Below, in pieces: positions 1-13,813 of a stretch of DNA of 64,000 nt (position 1 is the stretch's first letter; every line of letters begins with the position of its first letter). The stretch covers positions 1,550,001 to 1,614,000 of the forward strand of contig OY756143.1 of the NCBI GenBank assembly GCA_963576785.1, in the 5' to 3' direction. This DNA is from Chlorophyllum brunneum (taxonomy: Eukaryota; Basidiomycota; Agaricomycetes; Agaricales; Agaricaceae). The notes below the pieces were generated by a model that was given only the letters and a program-made list of their open reading frames with translations, did not search any database and had not been told where the DNA came from. The translations under genes and the position numbers were made by a program.

Positions 1-1262
1 GTCAGCAGTCCGTCATTATCAGCAGCCCTGAGGATACCCCCCGAATGATCCATGCAGGCTTATTGGGTGAGTATTAGGCAAGAGGTTGTAGTGAATACTG
101 AAGAAAAAAACCCCATCTCTGCAGAGGACCCAACTCCACAGCGTTGAGCTAGCGGGAATCCTCTGAATCCTGATTGTTCCTAGACAGATATGGGTCATGA
201 CGGCAAGACTGTACTGCCAACTGGTGCCACAGACATCGAGTGGTTACTCTAAGTATTCATTTTTTTCCCCGGAGAGGCATTTCGATGCGTTACCACGGAC
301 AGCTGTGGCAGCTATTCTCAACGCATGACGCTATCACGATGCGGCAATGTTGACTAACAGCAACAATGCCAGCTCTCGAAGCCGTTACCTTCTTCGGACG
401 ATTCGATGAACCCTTTCCATTCTGTCTCCAAATATTAATAGACTATGGTGGGAGAACTTATTACTTTGTCCACGCTGACCCTCAGAGCTCAGAGGTGCCA
501 ACTTAGTGCGTCACAGAGCAGGGGCTCGCGATTTTCTGGAGCCACGGCGGATGACGACGAAGAGCTGCAATCAAATTGCGTTCTAGCACCGAAGCTCATA
601 GGCAGGTAGCGCTATTGTGGTGCTAGTAAACGGGGAAATTGCCTCATCGGCCATATGGCAGCCCAGATAAATAGTGGGTAAAATCGAGCAAATTCGAGTC
701 AATGAAATGAAGCCTATTTCAGTGTGTGCCTGTGTGATACAGGCAGGTTATGTGAGTAGCAGAGGCAAAATGCATTAAGGATGCTATGATTCGCCCCGTC
801 ATGTGTGAAGTTGTGTGACGATGTCACCCAAGTAGTTCACACTGGTGGGAGGTCGGCACCGAATGTGGGAACCATGATACTCTCTAAGATCGCGCTGGCG
901 GATATACCAAATGCGTACTCCGGCACCACACTTGCAAAGCAGAGGTCTTCTCAGCCCGACCAATGGCAGATCTGATATGATGCTCCATGAGCATGAGACT
1001 ACCCGCGCCGGGGCTGAACGATCGCAACAAAGTTGCTAAAATAACTCGTGTTTACCCAAACTACTGGTGTTTTGCAATGCTGGTCGTCCTCATTGGGCGT
1101 CACTCTGTGTGTGTTGGGGTTATTGTTGGGAATGCGTACACGGCGGTCGCGCACCTTTTCGTGGTTATGGGAATGCTAGGTCACCCTTATAAAATACTCG
1201 GAAGCAACATCTTCCCCTTCTTAGTGTCTTGATCAAGGATACTTGTCCTGCTGCGTACCAGA
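1..1262. other. Gene-poor left edge
   Basis: No reading frame here has convincing codon structure, splice pattern or family resemblance. The last few hundred bases should hold the promoter of the secreted-protein gene that follows; a TATA-like 'tataaaat' lies near 1188, about 75 bases before that start codon. The rest could be the 3' flank of a gene outside the window. Confidence 0.4.
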
Positions 1263-1967
1263 ATGCTCTTCCGCGCCATTTTAGCCCTTACCGCTGCCAC
1301 CGTCGCCCTGGCGAACCCTCTCGCCACCAGGCAGACAACCAACACCAATCCGCAAATCGGTGAACTTCTTGATAACCTGTCCATCCAGATGCGCGAGCAT
1401 ATGGCTAACGTCGGTGAGTCAGAGTAGACCAAAGTGAGCTAGTAGCTGAAGAGCCGTCCCCAGTTACCATGCAGGCCAATGGCACTGCGACTGATGGCAC
1501 TGTCGGCACCCAGGTTCAACAAATGATCACTACGTACACCAACACAGCCTCTGGCTTGTTGGCACTTCCTGTTACGTCTGGTTCAACCACCGACATCCCG
1601 ACGGACATTATGCTGAGCAGGGAATTTGGTGAAACTCTGCAGTACGTGACCGTGCAGTTGAGAATTGTCCCAAGACTTCTCTATGACTAATAGATTGGTT
1701 GCAACTGGTTTCTCTGGTCTGCCGGCCCAAGGAACTGTCCCCAACTTCGGTGCTATGATTTCCCAGCTCGATCCCACTGTCGCCCAGGCTGCTACGGCTC
1801 TGAACACCACCTTGCCCGGCGCTCTCGGCTTTGTCCACATTTTGTAAGTGCATTCAGAGATAGCATCGCCATCGATACTAACACCGAAATACAGGATGCT
1901 TGACGTGTCACAGTTCCTCGTCGACGAGGGTGCCTGGCCGGAAACCCTCGCTGCCATTGGCTTCTAA
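1263..1967 (+). CDS. Small secreted protein of unknown function
   Basis: A four-exon model (1263-1413, 1464-1641, 1694-1843, 1895-1967) gives 183 residues with all phases closing and GT-AG borders. The first 18 residues (MLFRAILALTAATVALAN) look like a signal peptide, so the protein is probably secreted. The mature part is rich in Thr, Ala, Gly and Leu and has no cysteines, unlike hydrophobins or many effectors. I do not recognise a family; a hydrophobic surface-binding-like wall protein is possible but unsupported. The start is the first ATG after a TATA-like box and is followed directly by the leader. The gene is tail-to-tail with the DUF1295 gene, with about 160 bases between stops. Confidence 0.7.
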
Positions 1968-2129
1968 TTGTAGACCAGAATGGTCGTCTCTGATGACCTC
2001 TATTGTATGCCGCTTGTTTTGAGCCCGAATCCTTGTTGAGAGAAAACACCCGAAAATAAATATTTTTGTATGTTGCGGAAGTATTTTCAACATCTTGTGT
2101 AGATACTGTTACACGGAAGAAGTAGCTGT

Positions 2130-3299
2130 TCACACAACGGAGCCCCATGGCCAGAAGATTGGGGTTTTTCTGGCAATAGTCGTGAATATTTGTCGCATGC
2201 AGGCGGGGTCCTGCACCGGTACGTACCTTTTATATTCTTGCCACTTGGGGTTATCAGCAAATTTCTTATTGCCCGCACGCTCTAGCGGGGGGACACCGGA
2301 GAGCTAAACAGTCTGATATCAGAAATTGCATGACGTGCAAGGGGATAGTGAACCTTTCTGAGTAGATACCACGTAACCAACGGACTGACTGCTGCTATAG
2401 CAGCCGCTCCGGCAGGGAAGTAGGCAGTTTGTAACGAGGTAGTGGACAAAGCCCAGATACCAACCCAAATACCAACTTCACCAACATAGCTGAAATGGAA
2501 ATGAGCTCGACGGCTGTATGTCAACGCAGAATGCGTACTTGGGATGACGACTGATGCTCCAGAGACCAGATGAGATAAAAGCCTCGTTGTGTTGTTTAGC
2601 ATCCTTTGCTTTGCGCCAAGCAGACTTTTGGCGGTCGGCGATGGACTCAAAAAGGAGGGATCCTAGATATAACCCGATAGCAGCATAATCAAATATTCCC
2701 CAGGGGGGATTGAATCTAGCGGGCAAAGTATTAGCCATCCACACGGGCAGACCAACCAGACCAATCCAGGTTGCTGTATGCTGGTCATTTGATTAATGAA
2801 ACTAGTGAACATAGATAACCTTGCCTTGACCGAACCAAAACATGGTAAATTTGATGGGATCTTTCTTAATCTGGTCGAAGCGAGAATCACCTCCGTGTTT
2901 GATCGCCCGCTTCAGAAAAGTCAGCCCCTGGTAATTTGGCAAGATGTGGGTACTCTGACCATGGCTAGGAAGCTGCCAAGTCTAAGACTCCAGATACCAA
3001 CGGCGGCGTTCAAAAGCAGTTGTCGTGGGGCGAAGGACGACAAAGGAGGAAGGGAACCTGGGACGCCATCCCAAAACTTGGCTTTCAGAGCGGGATAGTA
3101 GAGCGAGACGAAGGTGGTTGAAACCCAGCCAATGGCACCTCCGAGGTCATAGTACTTGTCGTTCTGTTGTGGGACAAATATCAGGGCGAACACTGGCTAA
3201 GTAGTCAGGTCATGTTGTTATAGATGCCAGGCAGCACTGACGGGCCTGAAGACCATAAGCGCTAGTGATTACTGGAACGAGGCGGGAGAAGGCTGGCAT
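2130..3299 (-). CDS. DUF1295 / steroid 5-alpha-reductase-like membrane protein
   Basis: Six exons join into a multi-pass membrane protein of about 330 residues. The diagnostic block lies near the C-terminal third: SGLWSISRHPNYVGE, the nucleotide-binding-type motif of DUF1295 and the 5-alpha-reductase C-terminal domain. It is followed by two hydrophobic stretches and a basic tail ending in WPWGSVV. Upstream are an FGQATWIGLVGLP helix and the linker FESIADRQK, also typical. The family probably reduces double bonds in lipid-like substrates in the endoplasmic reticulum; the substrate in fungi is not established, so function stays general. One intron (2774-2824) must use a GC donor to keep frame; the others are GT-AG. 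The start at 3299 (MPAFSRLVP) is the nearest ATG in frame with the first membrane segment. Confidence 0.82.
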
Positions 3300-4070
3300 T
3301 GTGGAAGAGGATAAGACAAGAGGGACTACGAGCGCGCTTGTGACCGGGCGGTGACACCGTTCGGGGTCGGATCGGGAGACATTGGTGTGGGAGAAATCGG
3401 CGAAATGTAATCGAGGTTGGCGTTGCTAGGACTGTCACGCCGAACAAGTTGACGCGCGGCTACTTAGGAGGTTGAAGTCGAGACAACGGAGATACCTTCG
3501 TCGGCGCAGACAGCAGTTTCTGTGGTAACAAGGACAAATACCATGGGCGGTGTCGTCGCCGATGTGTGACATCCAGCGTGACAGAATGTAGCTCGTTGAT
3601 TGAGTTTCTCGCGAGGCTTGTTTGCCGTATCACACAACGAGCGACTCGAAACACTCCCAACCATCTGTTTCCAACCCTGATAATATTATCTCCGCTTGCA
3701 GGAATAGTACCTGGTACCCTGGTCTAGTTCCCTCACCCAAGGAAGCCTTACATCTCAAACGAGTGGGTTTCTTGATTTCTGTATTTTATTTGATGCTCAG
3801 CCATACCAATAAAAGATTTATCAGGGATATCCATTCAAGAAACTACAATCAGGTAACTCGTCTTACAATCCCTCGTCACCCAAGCTTGTTGGAATACCTA
3901 TCCGCCGAGGTCGTCAATGGTCTTCGTTGTTAATCTTCCTTATCTTCTAGGTCAACGCGAACCACCATAGCCCTTAATATCTGTGCCAATTTACTTGCTC
4001 GGTTGGTCACCCCATGTTACCCCCATGTGTCCGCCCGTCCGACACCAAATCCACTTGCTTTGTAGGCCTC
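3300..4070. other. Divergent intergenic region
   Basis: This is the shared upstream region of the minus-strand DUF1295 gene and the plus-strand AT-hook gene. Two overlapping minus-strand frames near 3460-3664 have no recognisable domain and no plausible splice partners, so I do not call them. Promoters for both neighbours are expected here, but I see no distinctive site. Confidence 0.35.
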
Positions 4071-6004
4071 ATGGACAATCCTCAGCACTACCAGCCTCTG
4101 TCCCATGCGTTGAACCCTCCCGTGAACGCTCAAGCCCAGCCGACGTTCACAACCACCATGTATCCACCGAAGCGTCCTGCTCCTACAACGGTAACACATG
4201 ACCAAGAGGAAGAGGAGGAGGAGGAAGGCGAAGACGAGGATGACGAGGGTATTGTGGAGGAGCAGCTGAATCGTACAGAGCCCGATGTCCAACCTAGTAT
4301 TTCACCTGTCCAGAACCAAACTAGGTGTGTCTCACAGCTGTCGGTTAAACACTTACACTTATTCGTTGCATTGTCAGTACCGGTGACTCGAGAACATCTC
4401 AAGAAAACGTTTCGCAAAGTGTTCAGGACGTTCAGGAGCCTGAAAGGAAGCGCCGGCCAGGGAGACCTCGTGGGTCCAAAAATAGAAAACCTCGTGTGGG
4501 CTCTTCGAGGCAGGAAGGTAGTTTCTATTATCAGGGGCAGTTGCAATCCTCAGCTGGACCTCCCCACCTTTCGGATATCAATCCCCAAAATCAACAGTAC
4601 TATGAGTTCCAGTGGCGTGTCTTGAATTTGTGCGCCGAATTCTACGGCGCCGCTGAGGAACTTGTGGTTAGTCGTTTTGGTCGTCGACTACTCATCAGCT
4701 CTGACACTCCCTCTTCTTTGCTAGAAAGCAACGCCCCCAATGGTAGTTGCTCAATGCTACCATATGGGACCCGGCGTCAAAGTAGACCCTTTAACAATGT
4801 TGACAGAAGCCAAGCGCGTCTGTGATGCGCTTGTAAGTACCTTCCATTAGTCATAACCCAACTCATTAATAAAAGCGTGTCATAGTTAGCGAACCCATCT
4901 CAGCTAGTTTCTCAACCTCCACCTCAAATATTCCCTGCAGTGCCTGCATTCTATTCTGCAAGTGCTGCAGTTTCTATGCCCCCACCCGCGACGGCAGCTG
5001 CTTCCTCCAGCAACCCCAGTTCAGCGCCTGTCATTACAAACCCACAGTCGTTTGTTGTACCACTTACAGCACAACCTGCTGCATATCCTCATGCTCAGTA
5101 TCCGATATATACACCCGGTCAGTACCCGACAACACCGTATTACCACCAATACTACACGGGTACATACTATCCTCAACCCGTACCTCCCGCCCAACCTCAG
5201 CAAGCCTCGACTACGACTGCACCAAACCCCACACCAGCGCCTTCTGTCTCCACGAGTGCTGCCGCGAGCGCTGTCGGAGCCTGGTCTGACGAGGAAACAG
5301 ATCGTCTAAGGAAACTTGCAGAAGAGAGTAAAACCGTCGGAACGAGTGGCGAAATTGAGTGGGACTGGGTTGTTCACCAGTGGGGCAATACTCGGACAAG
5401 GTACATACCAAGATTATTAAATGTAGCTCCTACTCCCTCACTCACAATCTTCAGGCACCAGATTCTGATCAAGGCAACTAATCTTGGCCTCAAGGAGAGT
5501 TCTGGTCGAGCTCCCAAACGACGACGCGATAACGAGAGCGATACGACTACTCAAAGCCCATCGGTGCCTCCGAGTACTGTCGCCCCAACAAGCTCAGTCA
5601 CTGTAATACAGAGCAGTAGTGCACCAGCACCTGCGCCCGCCCATACAGCATCGCCGTCCCATAGTCAACCAGCATCAACACCAGCTGCCTCACCGGCTTT
5701 GCAAAACCAACAGCGACCGACGTCGTCAAAGGGCTTGCCCAGCTCTAGTGCTACACAGCCATCGCAAACTACTACACCAACATCTTCATTACCATGGCCA
5801 ATGCCAACAGTCGCCGTGAACACACCATCTCCTGTGATCGGTTCAGCTACAGTAAACCAGGATCACCGTGCAAGCTATTACCGCCCCCGCCCAGTTGACA
5901 ACTCGCAGAAGTCGACACCAATAATGCACCACCAACCGCATCCGTATATGTATCAACCGCAGCCGAACGGCAATGCGAGAAATGTAAGGGAAAATGGGAA
6001 GTGA
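4071..6004 (+). CDS. AT-hook and SANT/Myb-like nuclear protein
   Basis: Five exons encode an acidic and low-complexity protein. In order it has an N-terminal Glu/Asp run (near 4205-4260), an AT-hook with core RRPGRPRGSKNRKPR (near 4445-4495), a conserved helical block (QYYEFQWRVLNLCAEFYGAAEELV), a Pro/Tyr/Gln-rich stretch, and a SANT/Myb-like segment beginning GAWSDEETDRLRKLAEES. That segment is split by an intron ending near 5455. The C-terminus is Ser/Thr/Pro-rich with a short basic patch (PKRRRD) that could be a nuclear signal. The AT-hook contacts the minor groove of AT-rich DNA; SANT/Myb-like domains bind DNA or histone tails. A chromatin or transcription role is therefore inferred. ATG 4071 (MDNPQHYQ) is preferred over 4014 because the intervening residues lack conservation features. 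Confidence 0.75.
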
Positions 6005-6232
6005 AAAGGATTTAAGAATGGACCTGATAAATAGCTGCTGTAATAATCTATTGTTTCTTTTGGTCCAGAATTACATTGTTTGCTTAGCTCCCTGATTATT
6101 TTACTGATCCAATGTTCTAATCCCTATGAATTTCCTGTGACAGTGACTACTTATTATACTGAAAAATAAATGTCCTGTGCTCGAAATAGCGATATTGATC
6201 TGTCATGACGCCGGTTTGGCGCTGCTGTTCGC

Positions 6233-6987
6233 ATGTCACCATCATTACCACCACAACAGCAGCCAGCGCCTTCAAACTCGAGATCGGTGCCCTCATCCCT
6301 AGCTCCATCTGCACCGGTAACACTAGCACCTGCCCCTACAAACCCCGCCTCTGCATCTGTGCCGAGTCTGCCAGGCCACCGTACAATACCTTCGACTCCG
6401 CCGTCACAGCGAGTGAAGGCTAGAGATCTGTTGAGAAAACACTATGGCTTGGGTTTGGGGCCACCACCGCCTTCCGGAAATGCTGTAGATCCTATGAATA
6501 TGGGTGAACTGCATGTTTATATGAACGTCTCATGGAGGTGTTGCTGATGTATTGATATATCTGGTGGTCAGACTCGACTGCTTTTGATGCAAAATCATAC
6601 TATGAGCAGCTCATCACGACATCTTCGCTTCCGGCACTCATCAAACGAGAGAACGAACTTATAACGGGTACATGAATTTCTCGGTGTTTACGTGACGGAA
6701 GCCCTCACATGGCCGTAGAGATTCGAGAGTTGGACAGTGAACGACAGTCGTTGGTATATAATCATCACCATGAATTGATCGCAGCAAGTGATACCATAGC
6801 TGCTGTAGGTTCATCATGCAATACTCTTATACATGGACTCAAAGTCTTTCAGATGAAAACCCGAGCAGAGAGTCTAGATTCCGACCTCGACCTTCTTCGA
6901 GCTGCATTCTCAGAGATCTCCCGACTTGCAGCCGAAGTGTCCACAGAGCCTGTGGTGAAGACGGCGCACAAAGGTGAGGTGAAATGA
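6233..6987 (+). CDS. VPS51: VPS51-like GARP tethering complex subunit
   Basis: Three exons encode about 230 residues. After a Pro/Ser-rich head comes a Vps51/Ang2-like block: RDLLRKHYGLG, then DPMNMDSTAFDAKSYYEQLI, SLPALIKRENELITEIRELDSERQSLVYN and HHELIAASDTIAAV. These features define the N-terminal domain of the Vps51 subunit of the GARP (and EARP) complex, which tethers endosome-derived vesicles at the trans-Golgi through the SNARE Tlg1. The remainder is predicted coiled coil and ends KGEVK. The protein is short like yeast Vps51 and lacks the long C-terminal part of the animal homologue. Splice junctions fall exactly inside the conserved block, which supports the model. It starts about 230 bases after the AT-hook gene and converges with the YIPF6-like gene. 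Confidence 0.83.
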
Positions 6988-7345
6988 TTACTGTCGTTTT
7001 CCAACTTGCCTCGTCCTGGCATATTCCCGGAATGCAGACGTGCTGTCTAAGGTTTGAACATCATGAGGTACAAGATTGCAGTACTTCTGCTAAACCAAGG
7101 GGGTTGGAGAGGTTGCGCGTAGCTTAGCGGTTATAAAATACCATAAATCATTAATCATTATCTAGAGTTGGCGGTGACCCCAGCTGGGGCGAACTTAGTG
7201 AAGAACCCGGCACAGCCAGGTAGCGACATGCGACGATAAAGTCATGATATTAAGGCCAGCCCGAAGAGCTCAGTAGCTAAGTTCTACTGGATTAAGATCA
7301 TCCATGCCAGTATGAAATAGAACAGTCTACGGCGCGATTAGGACA
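6988..7345. other. Convergent 3' intergenic spacer
   Basis: This lies between the stop codons of the VPS51-like and YIPF6-like genes. It probably carries both 3' untranslated regions. I see no coding signal or structured RNA in it. Confidence 0.4.
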
Positions 7346-8509
7346 TCATACGTCTTGAAAGAGAATGACGTACAAGAGAGGGTATACGGCAAGGAGAATG
7401 CGCTGTTGTTCGATTCTGGTCCCATCCAAGAAGTTGACGGAGGCTGGGTTCGGGGGGGGGGTCAAACTAAGCGCCTGCTACTAAGGTCCTCTGAACCAGA
7501 CGTACCCCAGATACACCACGCCCAGGCCAAAAGAGCAACGGGTGCTCTCACCCAGATAATTCGCACAAAACAGGAAACCAGGGCAGCAATATCTAGAGGC
7601 GCAATACAGTAACCGAGAACACATAGACCTTGGAAGAATGACCTGCACAGAGAATATTGTCAATATTTGGCGGAAACGTTCTAAGAAGGTGTATACACTC
7701 TGCCTCCGAGCAGCTAAGACAGGCGCCGTGAGTAGTGATTCCAAACAGGTTGAGGGCAGCTCACTTTCGCTTGAATGGTAACAACCAGAGCGCCGAGCGA
7801 GCAGATGACGATCACACTGGTGAAGACGCCCAGAGACTGGTCTGAGGGCGCCTATAGAAAAAGGGCATGAGGGAGGGTATTAAATCAAGAGAGGACCTCG
7901 GTTACATTGATACTCAACATGATGGCCAGGCATAAGCAAAGGAGCAATGGACCCCATAAATCCCAATCCCTGAATTATACGGAAATGAATCAGTACAAGA
8001 GCAGCGATGCCCCGTTAGGATTGCCCACCTTAGCACTTCCCGCCCTGTAGACTTTCTGGGATATAACACCTGGACAAGCTTTGAGTAGATTGACAGCAGG
8101 TCGCGTGCCTATGTTGGGTTCATTCAGTGAACGCTCAACGTCTCGGTCAGGAGGCGCACAATAGTAGTTGTAATTGGCTCGTCCAGGGTGTCGGCACCAG
8201 TATATCTGTGGTAAAATAAGACAAAAACCATGATTTACGTCGTACTGAGACGAACCTCGTCTCTACTCGCAGACCACCAAGGGTCTGTCTTGAGGGTGCT
8301 CGATGTGCATTTGTAGAGGAACTCCCGATGTTTCCGCTTAAGCCTGCACCACCGGACTGGATGGTTCCGCTCGGTGGCGCAAGCTGCTCAGGTTCGCGGG
8401 CCCTTGCCTTCCCCTTATCTGGGTTCTGGGATGACTGTGTGAGTGTCGGATGGGAGAAGCCTGGAATGTTGTCCTCGTCGAAGTCGTCGTCATCATCTGA
8501 CGAATGCAT
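7346..8509 (-). CDS. YIP4: YIPF6/Yip4-type Golgi membrane protein
   Basis: Hand-splicing seven exons gives about 261 residues with a Yip1-domain layout. The acidic head (SSDDDDDFDEDNIPGF) is cytosolic. It is followed by TLDEPITTTIARDLLSIYSK, the hallmark of the YIPF6/Yip4 branch, then the first membrane span after DWDLWGPLLLCLCLAIMLSI. Three or four more hydrophobic helices follow, including SFFQGLCVLGYCIAPLDIAA. It ends in VILFQDV. Family members interact with Rab GTPases in the Golgi and early secretory pathway; this specific role is inferred from similarity. All introns are 45-125 nt and GT-AG. The ATG at 8509 begins the acidic head; a further in-frame ATG lies upstream, but the conserved acidic start favours this one. 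Its promoter is shared with RPT2. Confidence 0.83.
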
Positions 8510-8758
8510 TATGATATTGTACTTCAAGCGAAGAATCAAGCTCACCAGCCTGGATGAACTGGGAATGCGCCGAGGTCAGAGGTGTTGTTGTGGAGGCCAT
8601 ATTGTCTGGTATATCTCTGGCACTGACCCTTGCCACGCTTGCGTTCCGTGTCACGCTTCACGCCTGTCACGCAGCTGCCCGATTTGGAAGTCTGACGCGT
8701 CCCCGAATATCACCTTGACTTCCACTCTTCCGCTCTATCTTTCCCGCGACAGTATATA
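8510..8758. promoter_or_regulatory. Shared divergent promoter, YIP4-like / RPT2
   Basis: Only about 250 bases separate the two divergent start codons, so both promoters must overlap here. A TATA-like 'tatata' lies immediately before the RPT2 ATG at 8753-8758, too close to act as a normal TATA box. No proteasome-type regulatory element could be identified with confidence. Confidence 0.45.
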
Positions 8759-10367
<1,609 letters not shown>

Positions 10368-10465
10368 ACCAGTTTTTGGCCGTTTCTCGCATTGTATTAG
10401 GTATCACTTTCGCTTGTCCAGGCACAATATTACACATATCTCACGTTACATTCATCCTATCTCTA

Positions 10466-11034
10466 TCAACAATTTCCAACAGCAAGTACCGATGTGAATG
10501 AAGGGTATTCGGCGGTGTGCCTGTAAATGGTTGACCGCGGTTTGGAGAGCTTCAACGTTGTCAGCCGCAGTCCCCTTGCCATCTCTAGCACTTTTTGCAA
10601 CGAAACGGTGTACAACTCAATGATGCGGTTGACAACATCAACGGTATCGGAACCCATCCCGGTTAGTATATACAATACATTGGCCAGAGCTCCCTGCCGT
10701 TCAGCACAGAGTTTACGAGTACTAGGCGTATTGTTCAGAGCGTCGGTGGCCTAGCGAATGGAAAATTTGAGATTCTCCAAATGTCCCGTCACGTCGTAAA
10801 ACGTACGACACGCGCAGACATCCACTTGGCGCTCCTCGGATGGTCTTTATTTAGGATCGAAAACGGACGAAGCTGTAATCCAAGTGGAAGCTTGACATAT
10901 TCCGACTTTTGTAAGCGGGAGTACATCCTCCGAGACGTCATAACTAAATTTTTCCTGTGGCATTCTATGTCCTCATATTTTGAATAAATTCTGACGTTTG
11001 TAGTAAAAATGCGGTGTAGAGGTCCCATCCTCAA
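10466..11034 (-). CDS. Unrecognised minus-strand gene or gene remnant
   Basis: Two minus-strand segments join across a likely intron with donor gtacgt near 10804 and acceptor cgctag near 10752. The result contains [18 protein letters not shown], then [15 protein letters not shown], then a helical stretch ([23 protein letters not shown]) and ends LAVGNC. Codon use looks like coding sequence in the middle, but the start is not defined. More of the gene may extend to about 11360, where another open frame lies. I do not recognise a family. It could be a small helical protein, an N-terminal piece of a larger signalling protein, or a decayed gene. Confidence 0.3.
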
Positions 11035-11667
11035 TGAATCGATGTGTACGTGTTACAGGTGGTCCAGCCGCCTGCGCTTGTCAAAAGCATATTGTATTGC
11101 GAGCATCGGAGATACAAGTAGTTCGAGCCATCAGGATGGTCTTGGAGAACCTTAAAAATGTGATGCAGGAGTCGATGACAGAGTCCCCAGTTTGTATTGG
11201 ATATCTTGGAATCTATCCTTCTGTGTCCATGAAATGGGAATGGTATTGCCAAAGTGAACGAGCAGATACGTAGGGGAGAAGGCTGTTGGTGGTGGTATTT
11301 AGCACTACTGTATTTATTCGAATGGACCAGTCTATCATAGTTGGTAAACATCAACAACAAATAGACATGTACACTATAAAGCGCATAACATAACGGTTCT
11401 AATTATTGTGCAACGAAGGATTGAATAATAGGCGATTAAGAAGGGTGTTCGGATTAGCAATGACTTTTTACATAACGGGTATGGTGCATTCATGATAAAA
11501 GAGGGACATTAAATCTGACGGGAAAGCGTTCTAGGAAGCGCACGAATTTAGTATACTGAGGAACATAAGCGGATTGTGAGACGATTCCAGAGAATAGATG
11601 AATTAGTGTCAAGACACCATCCTAATCCCAGAGTGTAAGTTCAATAAAATCAAAATCGAGCACAAAC

Positions 11668-13813
11668 TCACTTCAACCAAATTCTACCACCGCCACTCTT
11701 TTCCTTCACCAACTCCCACTCTCTGGGACCACCCGGTACGACTCCATAATTCAAAATACCCAACAACTCTTGGCGTCCCTCACTTGTGCCCACACCCTCA
11801 AGGACCCACTCCCCAAGCCACCCACCACCCATCTCCTCCACAGGTTCATCAGAACCCACCAAGGTTGGGCGATATCTAACAAACCTAGCGGTCCAGACCC
11901 ATTTCCGAACTTCGGCCCAGCCACTTGTCGATTTCACACTCCTCACCCTGCCAGACACATTTACCATTGACAACTGCGGAATCTCGTCCAGCACGGGTGG
12001 GAATTTATCAATCCAGAATCTGAAGTTATTACTGTTTCCGTACCCATTCCCTGAGACACCACCTAACATGAGATGCGCATAATAGTAAGGCGATGGTAGG
12101 CTGATGGGGTTTTCGATGGGTAACAGGTTGGGCGCTGTATACGGCACAAGGCAATCCCCATTAAACAATAACCATTTCCTGGAGTTATTCGTGTTCGCGG
12201 GACCGCCATGGCCTCGGTATCCGAGTCCGTATCTGGCGGGTGAAACTGAGCCGGAGCGAGAACTAGCCCTGTCCTTATCTTCGTCAAGAATATCATCATT
12301 CGCAGCTGCAGCGTCATCCGAGGTTGGCGGAATGTAACCCAGGTTACAAATAATGTCACCAGTGCTAAGATGTTCCCACAAACCAGCTTCGACGAGCTGT
12401 CGTTCGCAAAGCAATACACTCTCAGAATCGACTTCCATTTTCGTACAAGGAACGAAAACGCGTAAGATTGGGGCACGAACCCGAGAGGTCGCAAGATAGA
12501 GGTCATGTGGAGATGTCATGCGGATGGATGGGGGTAAGGATGGCATAATAGTGGGTATGGGTGTTGACGGCGAACTGCTTCCGGTACTGCTTTCACCAGT
12601 GTGAAATCGTGGCAAAGGGGAGGGAGATGTCACTGGACTGCTGCAAGCCGAAGAATCGCTGGACAGGTTGGTAGAGGCAAAGCGGCGCTTTGGTCGCTTG
12701 AGCTCGAGCTCGGAAGAAGCGGATAGGGATGCAAAGTCATGAAGGCCGACAGGGTGACTATGTCCGGTGTTCCAGGCGGACTTGCGCCAGGAACTGGAAT
12801 AGATCCTGAGTGCGCGAGGTTCCTCCGGAGGGGGCGGGGTGATGGAAGATTTTCTGAAAAGTGAACGCCTGCGAACCTTTTTGGGAGCCTCATGTGGCTC
12901 GCATGTATCATCACTGTTGTTGATAACAGAGATCATAGATGAAAGACTGTCTGCTGACGGACGAATGGCATGTGCAAGATCGAATGGATGCGAATAATCG
13001 GTTGATGTGGATCTGACGGGCATTGAATGGTGTTTCGAGCGCTTAGATGGTGGAGGGGAGTCAGGGCTGGGGGCGTGGCTGAGTGGTTGGTGCTGTTGCT
13101 GATCCCTAAGGTAGGAGAGAGGAGCGGGAAAGTTGAGGTGTCGGCCACTGTGGTGTTTCGGAGGAGAGCGAGTGGAAGGAAGGTGACGAGATTTGGAGTA
13201 GGAATCGTCAGGCTCTGAGGGAACGGGAGAAGAGGAACTGTGGACGAGCGCTTGAAGAAGTAGGACGAAGCGAGAATGAGCCAACGCCAAGGCGATGAGT
13301 TTGGTGGTGATGTAATCTTCTTCGAGGGTGGGGTACAATGCCGTTATAAGCCTCAAGGCGTGTGTTGGGTAACGATGGAGAGGTAGGCGCTGAGAGATCA
13401 CTGCCAAGAAGAGGATGGGTCAAGAAATCAGTACGGGTGGGGGACAAAAAGAACACACGGAGAAGGTCGAGGTCGTGGATTGAGACGGGTATGTCGTGAT
13501 AGTCATTGAGAACACGGAGACGGACGGCGTCGGCATAGCCCGGCACGAGGCGGGAGAGGAGGACATCCCTGAGACTGGGGTCGAGAAACAGCGTGCGGCA
13601 CGTTCGGCAGCTGTTGAGGACGGCGACGAGATCGGGCCAGTCGAGCAGTGCGGCGATGGCGGCGAGGACGGACGGCGAGCTGAGTGCAGAGACGATGTGG
13701 GTGGGTGCAGAACGCGAGGATGGCCGGGGAGAGCGAGGGCGCATGGCGGGGGGACGGCGGAAGGAGGACGGAGGGGCCGAGAGGCGGGAGTGGGCCTGCG
13801 TATTTGTAGGCAT
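11668..13813 (-). CDS. F-box-like protein with long disordered region
   Basis: Two exons are joined by a 56 nt intron whose acceptor lies just before ISQRLPLHRYPTHALRLI. The N-terminal 120 residues resemble an F-box-like fold: LSSPSVLAAIAALLDWPDLVAVLNSC, then LRDVLLSRLVPGY and HDLDLLLISQRLPLH. A Ser/Pro/His-rich disordered segment of roughly 250 residues follows. A conserved-looking C-terminal domain of about 250 residues begins at ILRVFVPCTKME. It contains WEHLSTGDIICNLGYIP, KWLLFNGDCLVPY and YYYAHLMLGG, and ends GGGRIWLK. F-box proteins recruit substrates to SCF ubiquitin ligases, but the C-terminal domain is not one I can name, so the function is open. The start may be MPTNTQAH (13813) or the later MRPRSPRP. 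Confidence 0.68.
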
